Positions 18,569-26,634 are shown, counted from the stretch's first letter. The stretch: 64,000 nt of DNA from Ferdinandcohnia salidurans (GCF_042680725.1 NZ_JBHUEK010000007.1:248001-312000), one strand, 5' to 3'. Made by a program: numbers and translations. The notes: a model not told the origin generated them from the letters alone.

Positions 18569-18612
18569 AAAGGTAGTTGGACAATGAGTATTTGATAGTA
18601 AAGTAAATTAAC

Positions 18613-18641
18613 TTGACAACCCATTGTGAAATAGGTAAACT
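18613..18641 (+). promoter_or_regulatory. Predicted sigma-A promoter of ylxM-ffh
   Basis: A consensus TTGACA, a 17-bp spacer and TAAACT lie 43 bp ahead of the ylxM start and just after the ftsY terminator. Confidence 0.8.
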
Positions 18642-18683
18642 ATTGAGTTGTAAAGGTATTTCACTTAACAAGGGGGAGATACT

Positions 18684-19013
18684 ATGCTTGAAAAAACAAC
18701 GAGAATGAATTATCTCTATGATTTCTATCAATCGTTGTTAACGCCAAAGCAAAGAAACTATATGTCTTTATATTACTTAGATGACTTTTCCCTTGGTGAA
18801 ATAGCAGAGGAATATGAGATTAGTCGTCAAGCTGTCTATGATAATATTAAGCGTACAGAGACAATGCTTGAAGAGTACGAGGAAAAACTGTTACTATTTC
18901 AGAAATTTCAAGAGCGAAGAAAACTGATTACTGAGCTAAAACGACTTTCACAACAATATGATGATAGCGCAGAGCTTGAAAATGTGATACAGTTGCTTGA
19001 GAAATTAGAATAA
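18684..19013 (+). CDS. ylxM: YlxM, helix-turn-helix regulator of the SRP pathway
   Basis: A 109-residue protein of the UPF0122/YlxM family, with a sigma-factor-region-4-like helix-turn-helix (LGEIAEEYEISRQAVYDNIK, about residues 33-52). In streptococci the homologue binds SRP components and modulates their assembly; its role in Bacillus is less clear. ATG has a strong AAGGGGGAG site. It lies 14 bp before ffh in the same operon. Confidence 0.92.
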   Translation: MLEKTTRMNYLYDFYQSLLTPKQRNYMSLYYLDDFSLGEIAEEYEISRQAVYDNIKRTETMLEEYEEKLLLFQKFQERRKLITELKRLSQQYDDSAELENVIQLLEKLE

Positions 19014-19027
19014 GGGGCGGTGAAAAA

Positions 19028-20368
19028 ATGGCATTTGAAGGATTAGCCGACCGACTGCAAGGGACACTACAGAAAATTCGCGGTAAGGGAAAAGTATCAG
19101 AATCCGATGTAAAGGAAATGATGCGAGAAGTACGTCTAGCACTACTTGAAGCTGACGTAAACTTCAAAGTTGTAAAAGATTTTGTAAAGCGTGTCAGCGA
19201 ACGTGCTGTTGGACAAGAGGTAATGAAAAGCTTAACACCAGGACAACAAGTTATAAAAGTTGTTCAGCAGGAGCTTACAGCCCTTATGGGTGGAGAGCAA
19301 AGCAAAATTGCGGTTGCCAAAAGACCGCCAACCGTTATTATGATGGTTGGTTTACAGGGTGCAGGTAAAACCACAACTACTGGGAAGCTTGCCAACCTAT
19401 TACGTAAAAAACACAATCGTAAACCACTTCTTGTTGCTGCAGATATCTATCGTCCAGCTGCGATTGACCAATTACAAACATTGGGGAAACAACTTAATAT
19501 GCCGGTCTTTTCACTTGGAGATCAGGTCAGTCCTGTTGAAATAGCAAAACAAGCAATCGATAAGGCAAAAGAAGAGCATCATGATTATATGTTGATCGAT
19601 ACAGCGGGGCGTTTGCACATTGATGAAGAACTGATGGACGAGCTTAAACAAGTCAAAGAAGTGACTCAGCCTGATGAGATTTTCCTTGTTGTTGACGCAA
19701 TGACAGGTCAAGATGCAGTCAATGTCGCACAAAGCTTTAATGATCTATTAGGTTTAACAGGTGTTGTTTTAACGAAGCTTGATGGGGATACCCGTGGTGG
19801 TGCAGCACTATCAGTTAAAGCTGTTACAAACACACCAATTAAATTTGTGGGTCTAGGTGAAAAATTAGATGCTCTAGAACCATTCCATCCTGAACGTATG
19901 GCTTCACGTATTTTAGGGATGGGGGATGTGCTTTCACTCATCGAAAAAGCCCAAGCTTCCGTTGATGAAGATAAAGCAAAAGAGCTAGAAAAGAAATTTA
20001 AGTCAATGTCCTTTACATTTGACGATTTCCTCGAACAGTTAGCACAGGTGCGTAAAATGGGTCCTCTTGATGAGGTTCTTGGTATGCTCCCAGGTGCTAA
20101 CAAAATGAAGGGCCTGAAGAATGTTCAGGTTGATGATAAACAAATCGGTCATGTCGAGGCTATCATTCGTTCTATGACAAAGGCCGAAAGGGAACAACCT
20201 GAGATCATCAATTCAAGTCGTAAAAAGCGAATTGCAAAAGGTAGCGGTCGAACTGTTCAAGAAGTAAACCGTCTCTTAAAGCAATTTGAAGACATGAAGA
20301 AAATGATGAAGCAAATGACAAACATGACAAAAGGTAAGAAAAAAGGATTCAAATTTCCTTTTATGTAA
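19028..20368 (+). CDS. ffh: Signal recognition particle protein Ffh
   Basis: A 446-residue SRP54 GTPase that binds 4.5S-like/scRNA and signal sequences of nascent chains. The N domain covers about residues 1-90. G-domain motifs are GLQGAGKTT (about 107), DTAGRLHID (about 191-199) and TKLDGDTRGGAA (about 246-257). The methionine-rich M domain covers about 300-446 and ends MKKMMKQMTNMTKGKK. ATG has GGGGCGGTG. It is the second gene of the ylxM operon; no clear terminator follows before the rpsP promoter. Confidence 0.97.
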   Translation: MAFEGLADRLQGTLQKIRGKGKVSESDVKEMMREVRLALLEADVNFKVVKDFVKRVSERAVGQEVMKSLTPGQQVIKVVQQELTALMGGEQSKIAVAKRPPTVIMMVGLQGAGKTTTTGKLANLLRKKHNRKPLLVAADIYRPAAIDQLQTLGKQLNMPVFSLGDQVSPVEIAKQAIDKAKEEHHDYMLIDTAGRLHIDEELMDELKQVKEVTQPDEIFLVVDAMTGQDAVNVAQSFNDLLGLTGVVLTKLDGDTRGGAALSVKAVTNTPIKFVGLGEKLDALEPFHPERMASRILGMGDVLSLIEKAQASVDEDKAKELEKKFKSMSFTFDDFLEQLAQVRKMGPLDEVLGMLPGANKMKGLKNVQVDDKQIGHVEAIIRSMTKAEREQPEIINSSRKKRIAKGSGRTVQEVNRLLKQFEDMKKMMKQMTNMTKGKKKGFKFPFM

Positions 20369-20438
20369 GAAAAGGTGCAGCTTTTTCTTGAAAAAATGTA
20401 GTAATAATAACCATTTCATTGATGTAAAGAAAAAACAC

Positions 20439-20467
20439 TTTACAAACAGATGTGGAACAGTTAATAT
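20439..20467 (+). promoter_or_regulatory. Predicted sigma-A promoter of rpsP
   Basis: TTTACA, a 17-bp spacer and TAATAT lie 39 bp before the rpsP start codon. Confidence 0.72.
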
Positions 20468-20505
20468 TATATCTTGTTGAAATATTTTCGGAGGTGCTAT
20501 ATAAA

Positions 20506-20778
20506 ATGGCAGTAAAAATTCGTTTAAAACGCATGGGAGCAAAAAAATCTCCTTTCTATCGTATCGTTGTAGCTGATTCTCGTTCACCACGTGATGGACG
20601 TCAAATTGAAACAGTAGGAACTTACAACCCAGTTGTTCAACCTGCAGAAGTTAAAATTGATGAAGAATTAGCATTAAAATGGTTACAAAATGGTGCTAAA
20701 CCATCTGACACAGTTCGTAACTTGTTCTCAAAACAAGGAATTATGGAGAAATTCCATAACGCAAAAAACGGTAAGTAA
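20506..20778 (+). CDS. rpsP: 30S ribosomal protein S16
   Basis: A 90-residue ribosomal protein that binds 16S rRNA early in 30S assembly. It begins AVKIRLKRMGAKKSPFYRIV, the standard S16 N-terminus. ATG at 20506 follows CGGAGGTG; a longer in-frame start at 20452 would add a non-homologous tail containing the promoter -10 region and is rejected. Its stop codon overlaps the khpA start by one base. Confidence 0.98.
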   Translation: MAVKIRLKRMGAKKSPFYRIVVADSRSPRDGRQIETVGTYNPVVQPAEVKIDEELALKWLQNGAKPSDTVRNLFSKQGIMEKFHNAKNGK

Positions 20779-21023
20779 TGGGTAACTTACAGATGAAAGA
20801 GTTAATTAAAACGATCGTACAGCCACTGGTTGATCATCCTGAAGAAGTCGAAGTCACTGAAGACTCAGACGACCGTAATATCACTTATTTGCTAAGCGTA
20901 AATAAAGATGATATGGGTAAGGTTATCGGGAAGCAAGGCCGTGTTATTAAGGCGATTAGAACTGTTGTCTATGCAGCAGGAACAGGACATAATAAACGAA
21001 TTCATCTAGAAATTAACGAATAA
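20778..21023 (+). CDS. khpA: KH-domain RNA-binding protein KhpA (YlqC)
   Basis: An 81-residue single KH-domain protein with the GXXG loop in VIGKQGRVIKAIR (about residues 47-59). In Gram-positive bacteria it pairs with KhpB/Jag and binds many RNAs, affecting cell elongation and division. The ATG at 20778 overlaps the rpsP stop (TAATG), which suggests re-initiation, because no good ribosome site precedes it. The length matches B. subtilis YlqC, which supports this start over ATG 20793. A terminator follows. Confidence 0.92.
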   Translation: MGNLQMKELIKTIVQPLVDHPEEVEVTEDSDDRNITYLLSVNKDDMGKVIGKQGRVIKAIRTVVYAAGTGHNKRIHLEINE

Positions 21024-21028
21024 TCTTA

Positions 21029-21060
21029 AAAAAGGGAGAGGGCAACCTCGCCCTTTTTTT
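21029..21060 (+). terminator. Intrinsic terminator after khpA
   Basis: AAAAGGG-GAGG / CCTC-CCCTTTT hairpin with a GCAA loop and one internal A.G mismatch, followed by a T-run. It separates rpsP-khpA from ylqD-rimM-trmD. Confidence 0.85.
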
Positions 21061-21089
21061 CTATAAAAAATCATGAGGGTTGTGTACGT

Positions 21090-21476
21090 GTGAAAATCAT
21101 CCAAACAGTTGAAGTTAAACAAATCTTAACGGATATTAGCAAAACAAAGCTCATCGATTCATTACAAACCAATAAAGATCAACTACTTAAAGAATGCGAG
21201 CAGCTCAAGTTTGAACTAAAAAAGATGGAAAAGCTTAAGAAATTTGATTCTGCGAAAATTAACCTTTATTTCACTAATGAAATGAACCTTAGGCAAGAAA
21301 AAATCAAACAATTTGAGTTCCAAATCGAACAAATACATATGCTACCCATAGGCAGTGAAATAAAAGAAAAAGAAGTACAATCTATTATTGATATAAATGT
21401 AGGGGATAACTGGGATGAAGTAACAACTGCACGAACAATTATAATTAAAGAAGGAATAGTTGAAGAAATTCGTTAG
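21090..21476 (+). CDS. ylqD: YlqD family protein of unknown function
   Basis: A 128-residue protein starting at GTG. The middle third is a charged heptad-rich helix (about residues 25-85), predicted as a coiled coil; a small beta-rich C-terminal part (about 90-128) ends ARTIIIKEGIVEEIR. No catalytic motif or membrane segment is visible. The family is restricted to Bacillales and its function is not known. It lies 11 bp before rimM and immediately after the khpA terminator, as in B. subtilis, so it is likely transcribed with rimM-trmD. Confidence 0.82.
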   Translation: MKIIQTVEVKQILTDISKTKLIDSLQTNKDQLLKECEQLKFELKKMEKLKKFDSAKINLYFTNEMNLRQEKIKQFEFQIEQIHMLPIGSEIKEKEVQSIIDINVGDNWDEVTTARTIIIKEGIVEEIR

Positions 21477-21487
21477 AGGTGAAATAA

Positions 21488-22000
21488 ATGGACAAGTGGT
21501 ATAACGTCGGAAAAATTGTAAATACACATGGAATCAAAGGTGAGGTTCGCATAATCTCGAGAACGGATTTTCCTGAAGAACGTTATAAGGTTGGAAATAC
21601 ATTACATATCTTTATAGCAGATAAAGAACCTATTGAAGTTACAGTCCAATCGCACCGAACTCATAAAAATTTCGATTTAGTTACTTTTGAGGGCTACGAC
21701 AACGTTAATGATGTGGAGAAGTTTAAAGACTCCCTAGTGAAAGTACATGAAAGTCAACTCGGTGAATTGGAGGAAGGAGAATATTACTTCCACGAAATTA
21801 TTGGCTGTACTGTTATTACAGAGGAAGGCGAAGAATTAGGCGCTATCAAAGAAATATTAACACCAGGTGCGAATGATGTGTGGGTTGTAAAAGGTGGAAA
21901 GGGTAAGGAAATTTTGATTCCGTTTATTGATGATATCGTAAAAGAAATTGATATTGAAGAAAAAAGAATCACCATTCACCTCATGGAAGGATTAATCTAA
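21488..22000 (+). CDS. rimM: 16S rRNA processing protein RimM
   Basis: A 170-residue ribosome maturation factor that helps assemble the 30S head and binds S19. The N-terminal beta-barrel (VGKIVNTHGIKGEVRI, about residues 6-21) and the C-terminal PRC barrel (about 95-168, with YYFHEIIGCTV and VWVVKG) are both present. ATG has an AGAGGTG site and the trmD start follows 1 bp after its stop. Confidence 0.96.
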   Translation: MDKWYNVGKIVNTHGIKGEVRIISRTDFPEERYKVGNTLHIFIADKEPIEVTVQSHRTHKNFDLVTFEGYDNVNDVEKFKDSLVKVHESQLGELEEGEYYFHEIIGCTVITEEGEELGAIKEILTPGANDVWVVKGGKGKEILIPFIDDIVKEIDIEEKRITIHLMEGLI

Positions 22001-22001
22001 C

Positions 22002-22739
22002 ATGAAAATTGATATCTTAACCCTTTTTCCAAATATGTTTAATGGTGTACTTGGTGAATCCATTTTAAAAAAGGCACAAGAAAAAGAGAAAGTTTCGTTT
22101 AGAGTCGTAAATTTTCGTGAATATGCCGATAACAAACATCAAAAAGTTGACGACTATCCTTATGGTGGTGGAGCTGGAATGGTATTAATGCCACAGCCCA
22201 TCTTTGATGCCGTGGAAGACCTTACTACACAAACGGAATCAAAACCTAAAGTGATACTCTTATGCCCGCAGGGAGAGAGATTTACCCAACAGAAAGCCGA
22301 ACAATTGGCAAAGGAAGATCATTTGATTTTTATTTGTGGTCACTATGAAGGCTATGATGAACGGATAAGAGAAAATCTAAGTACAGAGGAAATTTCAATT
22401 GGTGATTTTGTCTTAACTGGTGGTGAACTGGCAGCAATGGTTATCTCAGATAGTGTTGTTCGACTTTTACCAGGAGTATTAGGTAATGAGGACTCACCAG
22501 TGCTTGATTCTCATAGTACGGGATTACTAGAACACCCTCATTATACAAGACCTGCAGATTTTAGAGGCATGACCGTACCTGATGTCCTTTTATCTGGAAA
22601 TCATATGCATATTGAAGAATGGCGGGAAAAAGAATCGCTTAGACGAACATATAATAGAAGGCCTGATTTACTTGAAAGCTATAAACTTTCACCAAAGCAA
22701 GAAAAATGGTTAAAAGAAATTAAAATAGATGAAGAGTAA
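22002..22739 (+). CDS. trmD: tRNA (guanine37-N1)-methyltransferase TrmD
   Basis: A 245-residue SPOUT-fold enzyme that methylates G37 of tRNAs and so prevents frameshifting. Marks: KIDILTLFPNMF at the N-terminus, the PYGGGAGMVL loop (about residues 53-62), FICGHYEGYDERI (about 110-122) and the knot segment SIGDFVLTGGELA (about 132-144). The ATG overlaps the rimM end, indicating coupling. The length is typical. Confidence 0.98.
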   Translation: MKIDILTLFPNMFNGVLGESILKKAQEKEKVSFRVVNFREYADNKHQKVDDYPYGGGAGMVLMPQPIFDAVEDLTTQTESKPKVILLCPQGERFTQQKAEQLAKEDHLIFICGHYEGYDERIRENLSTEEISIGDFVLTGGELAAMVISDSVVRLLPGVLGNEDSPVLDSHSTGLLEHPHYTRPADFRGMTVPDVLLSGNHMHIEEWREKESLRRTYNRRPDLLESYKLSPKQEKWLKEIKIDEE

Positions 22740-22742
22740 CTA

Positions 22743-22771
22743 TTGCAACGGTAACAGGATTATGGTAATAT
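22743..22771 (+). promoter_or_regulatory. Predicted sigma-A promoter of rplS
   Basis: TTGCAA, a 17-bp spacer and TAATAT start 4 bp after the trmD stop. It gives rplS its own transcript with a leader of about 95 bases. Confidence 0.78.
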
Positions 22772-22777
22772 ACTCTT

Positions 22778-22873
22778 TGTGACTTGGGCAAATTGTCCGT
22801 TGTCTTATTAAGATGTTCCGCTGCAATGAATGAATATTGGTAAGAGCATCTGTTGGAAGGAGTTGAAAAGACG
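22778..22873 (+). ncRNA. L19 mRNA leader (autoregulatory candidate)
   Basis: The region between the rplS promoter and start codon can fold an 8-bp stem AGATGTTC (22811-22818) with GAGCATCT (22844-22851) just before the AAGGAG ribosome site. Bacillus rplS genes carry a described L19 leader by which L19 is thought to repress its own synthesis; placement, size and the stem next to the ribosome site fit. I did not align it to the family model. Confidence 0.65.
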
Positions 22874-23218
22874 ATGCAAAACATTATTGAAGAAATCACA
22901 AAAGAACAATTAAGAACTGACCTTCCTGTTTTCCGTCCTGGAGATACAGTACGTGTACACGTTAAAGTTATCGAGGGTACTCGTGAACGTATTCAGGTAT
23001 ATGAAGGTGTTGTGATTAAGCGTCGTGGTGGTGGAATTAGCGAAACTTTCACTGTTCGTAAGGTATCTTACGGAGTTGGTGTTGAACGTACATTCCCAGT
23101 GCATACACCAAAAATTGCGAAGCTTGAAGTAGTACGCCGTGGTAAAGTACGCCGTGCGAAATTATACTACTTACGCGAACTTCGTGGTAAAAAAGCACGT
23201 ATTAAAGAAATTCGATAA
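22874..23218 (+). CDS. rplS: 50S ribosomal protein L19
   Basis: A 114-residue ribosomal protein at the 30S-50S interface. Contains EGVVIKRRGGGISETFTVRK (about residues 42-61) and the basic C-terminus LYYLRELRGKKARIKEI. ATG at 22874 is chosen because the AAGGAG site lies upstream of it and the family begins MQ..IEEITKEQLR; an in-frame TTG at 22853 includes the ribosome site and is rejected. Confidence 0.98.
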   Translation: MQNIIEEITKEQLRTDLPVFRPGDTVRVHVKVIEGTRERIQVYEGVVIKRRGGGISETFTVRKVSYGVGVERTFPVHTPKIAKLEVVRRGKVRRAKLYYLRELRGKKARIKEIR

Positions 23219-23226
23219 TAAACGAG

Positions 23227-23261
23227 AAAGGAGCTTGTATAAATTTAACAAGCTCCTTTTA
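23227..23261 (+). terminator. Intrinsic terminator after rplS
   Basis: AAAGGAGCTTGT / ACAAGCTCCTTT, a 12-bp perfect hairpin followed by T residues. Its 3' edge overlaps the -35 box of the next promoter. Confidence 0.88.
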
Positions 23262-23286
23262 CATTTGCGCAAATTCTATTTATAAT
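23258..23286 (+). promoter_or_regulatory. Predicted sigma-A promoter of the signal peptidase gene
   Basis: TTTACA, a 17-bp spacer and a perfect TATAAT lie 75 bp before the start codon. Confidence 0.75.
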
Positions 23287-23360
23287 AGTAGGATAATACA
23301 TACTCTATTCTTATATAAAAAAGTTATTTGGTAGATGAGAAAAGAACAAGTGGAGGAGCA

Positions 23361-23897
23361 ATGATGGCCAAACAAAAAAATGAACTTTGGGAATGGATTA
23401 AAGCGCTAGCCATTGCTGTCATATTAGCAGCAGTAATCCGTTATTTTTTCTTTGCACCAATTGTAGTAGACGGGCTTTCAATGATGCCAACCTTACATCA
23501 CCAAGACCGCATGATTGTGAATAAGATTGGCTATAAGGTTGGTAAACCAGATCGCTTTGACATCGTAGTCTTCCATGCAACCGTCGAAAAAGATTACATC
23601 AAGCGGATAATAGGATTACCTGGTGATCGAATTGAATATAAAAACGATATCCTCTACATTAATGATGAACCGTACGAAGAACCCTATCTTGATGAATATA
23701 AGAAAAACCTAATTGATGGACCACTTACAGATCCATTTATTTTAGAAGAAGTCCCAGAAGGTCACCTGTTTGTCATGGGGGACAATCGCCGTTACAGTAA
23801 GGACTCACGCCATATCGGCCCAGTTCCAATCAGCGAAGTCCTAGGTGAGACAAGCCTAATCTACTGGCCACTATCTGATTTTGGTATTGTAAAATAG
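23361..23897 (+). CDS. lepB: Type I signal peptidase (SipT/LepB family)
   Basis: A 178-residue membrane serine protease that removes signal peptides from secreted proteins. One N-terminal membrane segment (about residues 13-32, ALAIAVILAAVIRYFFFAP) is followed by the catalytic Ser in VDGLSMMPTL (about residue 40), the general base Lys in DYIKRIIGLPGD (about 80) and the box E motif MGDNRRYSKDSRHIG (about 145-159). The Gram-positive single-spanning form has this size. ATG at 23361 or 23364 follows GGAGGAG; the longer frame to 23328 lacks a site. A position between rplS and rbgA corresponds to a sip paralogue in some bacilli. Confidence 0.94.
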   Translation: MMAKQKNELWEWIKALAIAVILAAVIRYFFFAPIVVDGLSMMPTLHHQDRMIVNKIGYKVGKPDRFDIVVFHATVEKDYIKRIIGLPGDRIEYKNDILYINDEPYEEPYLDEYKKNLIDGPLTDPFILEEVPEGHLFVMGDNRRYSKDSRHIGPVPISEVLGETSLIYWPLSDFGIVK

Positions 23898-23948
23898 GTT
23901 ATAAGCGACAACTTCCAAAAAAATTAACCATATAAGTTGGTGAAGATA

Positions 23949-24791
23949 TTGACAATTCAATGGTTTCCAGGCCATATGGCAAAAGCGAGAAGACAGGTTA
24001 CAGAAAAACTCTCTCTCATCGATATTGTATTCGAACTTGTAGATGCTAGGATTCCTGCATCATCCCGAAACCCAATGATTGATGAAATCATAAAAAATAA
24101 ACCAAGACTTCTCCTTTTGAATAAAGCAGACATGGCCGATCCAAAAGTAACAAAAGAATGGATTTCATATTATAAAGAAAACGGCATACATGCCCTTGCT
24201 ATTAATTCACAAGAAGGTAATGGCATGAAGCAAATCGTTAGTGAAGCAAAGGTAATTTTAAAAGATAAATTTGACAAAATGGCTGCAAAAGGGATTCGAC
24301 CACGAGCAATCCGAGCATTAATCGTAGGGATTCCGAATGTCGGTAAATCGACATTAATTAATCGCCTAGCAAAGAAAAACATTGCACAAACGGGCGACCG
24401 TCCCGGTATTACGAAAGCTCAGCAATGGATTAAGGTTGGTAAAGAGTTAGAGCTCCTTGATACACCGGGAATTCTATGGCCAAAATTCGAGGACCAAGAA
24501 GTGGGTCAAAAATTAGCAACAACTGGAGCTATTAAAGATACAATTCTAAATCTGCAGGATATTGCTGTGTATGCCCTTCGATTTTTAGAAGAAAATTATC
24601 CTGAGAATTTAAAAGAACGTTTTGGTCTTGAAGAAATTCCAGATGATATCGTATTGCTATTTGATGAAATTGCCAAACGTCGTGGTAGCATGATGTCTGG
24701 TGGATTCGTAGACTATGATAAAACAGCTGAATTAATTATTCGAGAAATTCGAACTGAAAAATTAGGCAGGCTTACATTTGAGAAACCTTAA
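23949..24791 (+). CDS. rbgA: Ribosome biogenesis GTPase RbgA (YlqF)
   Basis: A 280-residue circularly permuted GTPase needed for late 50S assembly. It starts (M)TIQWFPGHMAKARRQ. The order of motifs is G4 NKAD (about residue 57), then G1 GIPNVGKST (about 128), then G3 DTPG (about 171), the permuted pattern. TTG at 23949 is chosen because the family begins MTIQWFPGH and GGTGAAG lies just upstream; upstream TTG and GTG codons overlap that site. A terminator follows. Confidence 0.96.
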   Translation: MTIQWFPGHMAKARRQVTEKLSLIDIVFELVDARIPASSRNPMIDEIIKNKPRLLLLNKADMADPKVTKEWISYYKENGIHALAINSQEGNGMKQIVSEAKVILKDKFDKMAAKGIRPRAIRALIVGIPNVGKSTLINRLAKKNIAQTGDRPGITKAQQWIKVGKELELLDTPGILWPKFEDQEVGQKLATTGAIKDTILNLQDIAVYALRFLEENYPENLKERFGLEEIPDDIVLLFDEIAKRRGSMMSGGFVDYDKTAELIIREIRTEKLGRLTFEKP

Positions 24792-24823
24792 GGTTCGCTT
24801 TATAGCGAGCCTTCATTTTTTTT
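24790..24823 (+). terminator. Intrinsic terminator after rbgA
   Basis: AAGGTTCGC / GCGAGCCTT hairpin (one G.U pair) with a 6-base loop, followed by CATTTTTTTT. Confidence 0.87.
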
Positions 24824-24874
24824 AAAAGATGACGATATAACTTACATACAGCACTAGAAATTGAAGGTGAAGGC

Positions 24875-25651
24875 ATGTCACAATTGACAATCAAAGATAT
24901 CGAAAATAAATTATCCATGATACATAACGAACAGGATCAGTTTCTAAAAGACTGTGAAAGGGATTCCCGTAAAGGGGTTCAAGTTCTATTGCAACGATGG
25001 AGAAAGAAAAAAGACGAAGAAAAGGCCTTAGAGCAACAATTTAAAGAAATGACCCAATACGAGCAAGGCCTTTATAATAAAGGGTATCGTTTTATAGCAG
25101 GTGTCGATGAAGTCGGTCGTGGCCCATTGGCAGGACCTGTAGTTGCGGCTGCTGTCATTTTACCTCAGGACGCCTTTTTACCGGGCGTAAATGATTCAAA
25201 AAAACTAACGGAACAAAAGCGAGAGGAATTATTTCATCAAATAACAGAGTGCGCGATTTCGATCGGCATCGGGATCATACCGGCAGAAGTTATAGATGAA
25301 GTAAATATTTATCAAGCAACAAAACAAGCAATGAAAAAAGCACTTTTGGCTCTTTCTGAAAAACCCGACCATCTTTTAGTTGATGCAATGGAAATACCAA
25401 TTGATATCCCACAAACGTCAATCATTAAAGGCGATTCAAAAAGTGTATCAATAGCAGCAAGCTCAATTATCGCAAAAGTGACTAGAGACCGTTTAATGGT
25501 TCGCTTAGGTCATGAATATCCACAATACGGGTTCGAAAAGCATATGGGATATGGTACAGCATATCATCTTGATGCGCTAAAAAAATATGGCGTTACAAGT
25601 GTACATCGACGTTCATATGCCCCCATTCGAGAGTTAATAGAGGTAAAATGA
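24875..25651 (+). CDS. rnhB: Ribonuclease HII
   Basis: A 258-residue endonuclease that removes RNA from RNA-DNA hybrids and single ribonucleotides from DNA. An N-terminal charged helical extension (about 1-65), common in Bacillus RnhB, precedes the catalytic core, which starts GVDEVGRGPLAGPVVAAAV (about residues 73-91) with the DEXG acidic pair. Further acidic residues lie in LVDAM (about 168) and in SIIAKVTRDR (Asp about 209). ATG follows AGGTGAAGGC. Its stop overlaps the ylqG start (ATGA). Confidence 0.97.
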   Translation: MSQLTIKDIENKLSMIHNEQDQFLKDCERDSRKGVQVLLQRWRKKKDEEKALEQQFKEMTQYEQGLYNKGYRFIAGVDEVGRGPLAGPVVAAAVILPQDAFLPGVNDSKKLTEQKREELFHQITECAISIGIGIIPAEVIDEVNIYQATKQAMKKALLALSEKPDHLLVDAMEIPIDIPQTSIIKGDSKSVSIAASSIIAKVTRDRLMVRLGHEYPQYGFEKHMGYGTAYHLDALKKYGVTSVHRRSYAPIRELIEVK

Positions 25652-26244
25652 TGATTCCAATTCATTTAATTCAAGCAATATTTAAGAGTGGAGCAGTACA
25701 AAAGCTTCACTCTCTTTCAAATTCAAGTCAAGGAGAACAAAAAACACAGAGTTCATCCACCAACCTACCAATCTTATTATCAGCTAATACGAGTGAAATC
25801 TCTAGTACCTCTCAACATAGCCCTTTACATCAAATGGACACAGTTGACCTAACATCAAATGATTTAAGCCAATTTCTTCAGCAACAATTTAACTTTCAAA
25901 CCCCAGATAATAAGAACATTTCACTTCGGATGTCTGGAAGGAAGAAAAACGGGGAAATTGACTCTAATTTTTGTCGTCTACTTTTTTCGCTAGAACTCAA
26001 AAATTTAAATGAAGTAGTCATTGATGTTAAGGTTCAAAATCGCATTTTATCACTAGTCATCTATAATCAATCAGAAGGAATTGAGTCTATAATTAGTGAT
26101 TTGAAATCAACACTCCAAACTAATTTGGAACCTTTAGGGTATCAGCTTTCATCTATAAAAATAAGTAACCCAGTAGACAGGAACAAAGTGATAGGTCAAA
26201 CTGACTCAACTAAGGTTCATGAAAGAGTAGATTTGAAAATATGA
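25648..26244 (+). CDS. ylqG: YlqG-like protein with FliK C-terminal-like domain
   Basis: A 198-residue protein starting 4 bp inside rnhB. Residues 1-95 are Ser/Thr/Gln-rich and look disordered. The C-terminal part (about 108-175) resembles the flagellar hook-length control domain: a strand pattern FSLELKNLNEVVIDVKVQ, then helix and strand with ending YQLSSIKI, comparable to the C-terminal domain of the FliK encoded at 43383-44684 (LLINLYPEHLGSLRIEI and FLAQNISVEKIEV). The neighbour ylqH resembles the FlhB tail, so the two form a miniature FliK-FlhB pair. B. subtilis YlqG, as I recall, is much longer (about 500 residues). Function unknown; the relation is by eye only. Confidence 0.7.
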   Translation: MMIPIHLIQAIFKSGAVQKLHSLSNSSQGEQKTQSSSTNLPILLSANTSEISSTSQHSPLHQMDTVDLTSNDLSQFLQQQFNFQTPDNKNISLRMSGRKKNGEIDSNFCRLLFSLELKNLNEVVIDVKVQNRILSLVIYNQSEGIESIISDLKSTLQTNLEPLGYQLSSIKISNPVDRNKVIGQTDSTKVHERVDLKI

Positions 26245-26531
26245 AAAAAATACAAAAGAACAAAGCAAAAATGGCTGTTGCTTTGTCATACAACGAAAAA
26301 ATAGATTCTGAGCCTAAGGTAGTTGCAAAAGGTAGAGGGCTCGTAGCTAAAAATATAATTGATAAGGCCAAGGAACATAAAGTCCCAATCCAAGAGGATA
26401 CAGCTTTAGTCGAGATATTAGGTGAACTTAGAATAAATGAGGGGATTCCAGAAGATTTATATCAAGTCATTGCAGAAATTTTTGCTTTTGTTTATCAAAT
26501 GGATAAAAACCTTGAAGAATCGAAAAAATAG
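26241..26531 (+). CDS. ylqH: FlhB C-terminal domain homologue (YlqH/FlhX-like)
   Basis: A 96-residue soluble protein that aligns by eye with the cytoplasmic tail of FlhB encoded at 52172-53254: MAVALSYNEKIDSEPKVVAKGRG against YAIALKYDESKMDAPFVVAKGVD, and GIPEDLYQVIAEIFAFVY against AIPEEYFKAVAEILAYVY. The self-cleavage motif NPTH is missing (the position holds KAKM), as are the FlhB membrane helices. It overlaps ylqG by 4 bp (ATGA). FlhB-tail orphans can partly replace the FlhB tail in some bacteria, so a role in export switching is possible but not shown. Confidence 0.8.
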   Translation: MKKIQKNKAKMAVALSYNEKIDSEPKVVAKGRGLVAKNIIDKAKEHKVPIQEDTALVEILGELRINEGIPEDLYQVIAEIFAFVYQMDKNLEESKK

Positions 26532-26620
26532 TTTCGTGGTATAGTAAATAAGTCATTATTTGCAGAAAAAAGAACAAATTCATGCGAAATGGTAGACAAG
26601 TAGTTAATTCAGTTATAAAA

Positions 26621-26634
26621 TGAAAGCGCAGTCT
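26621..26634 (+). promoter_or_regulatory. Candidate cre (CcpA) site upstream of sucC
   Basis: TGAAAGCGCAGTCT matches 12 of 14 positions of TGNAANCGNWNWCA-type cre sites, but it lies about 120 bp upstream of the predicted -35 box. Carbon catabolite repression of sucCD would be biologically sensible. Weak, pattern-based call. Confidence 0.35.
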
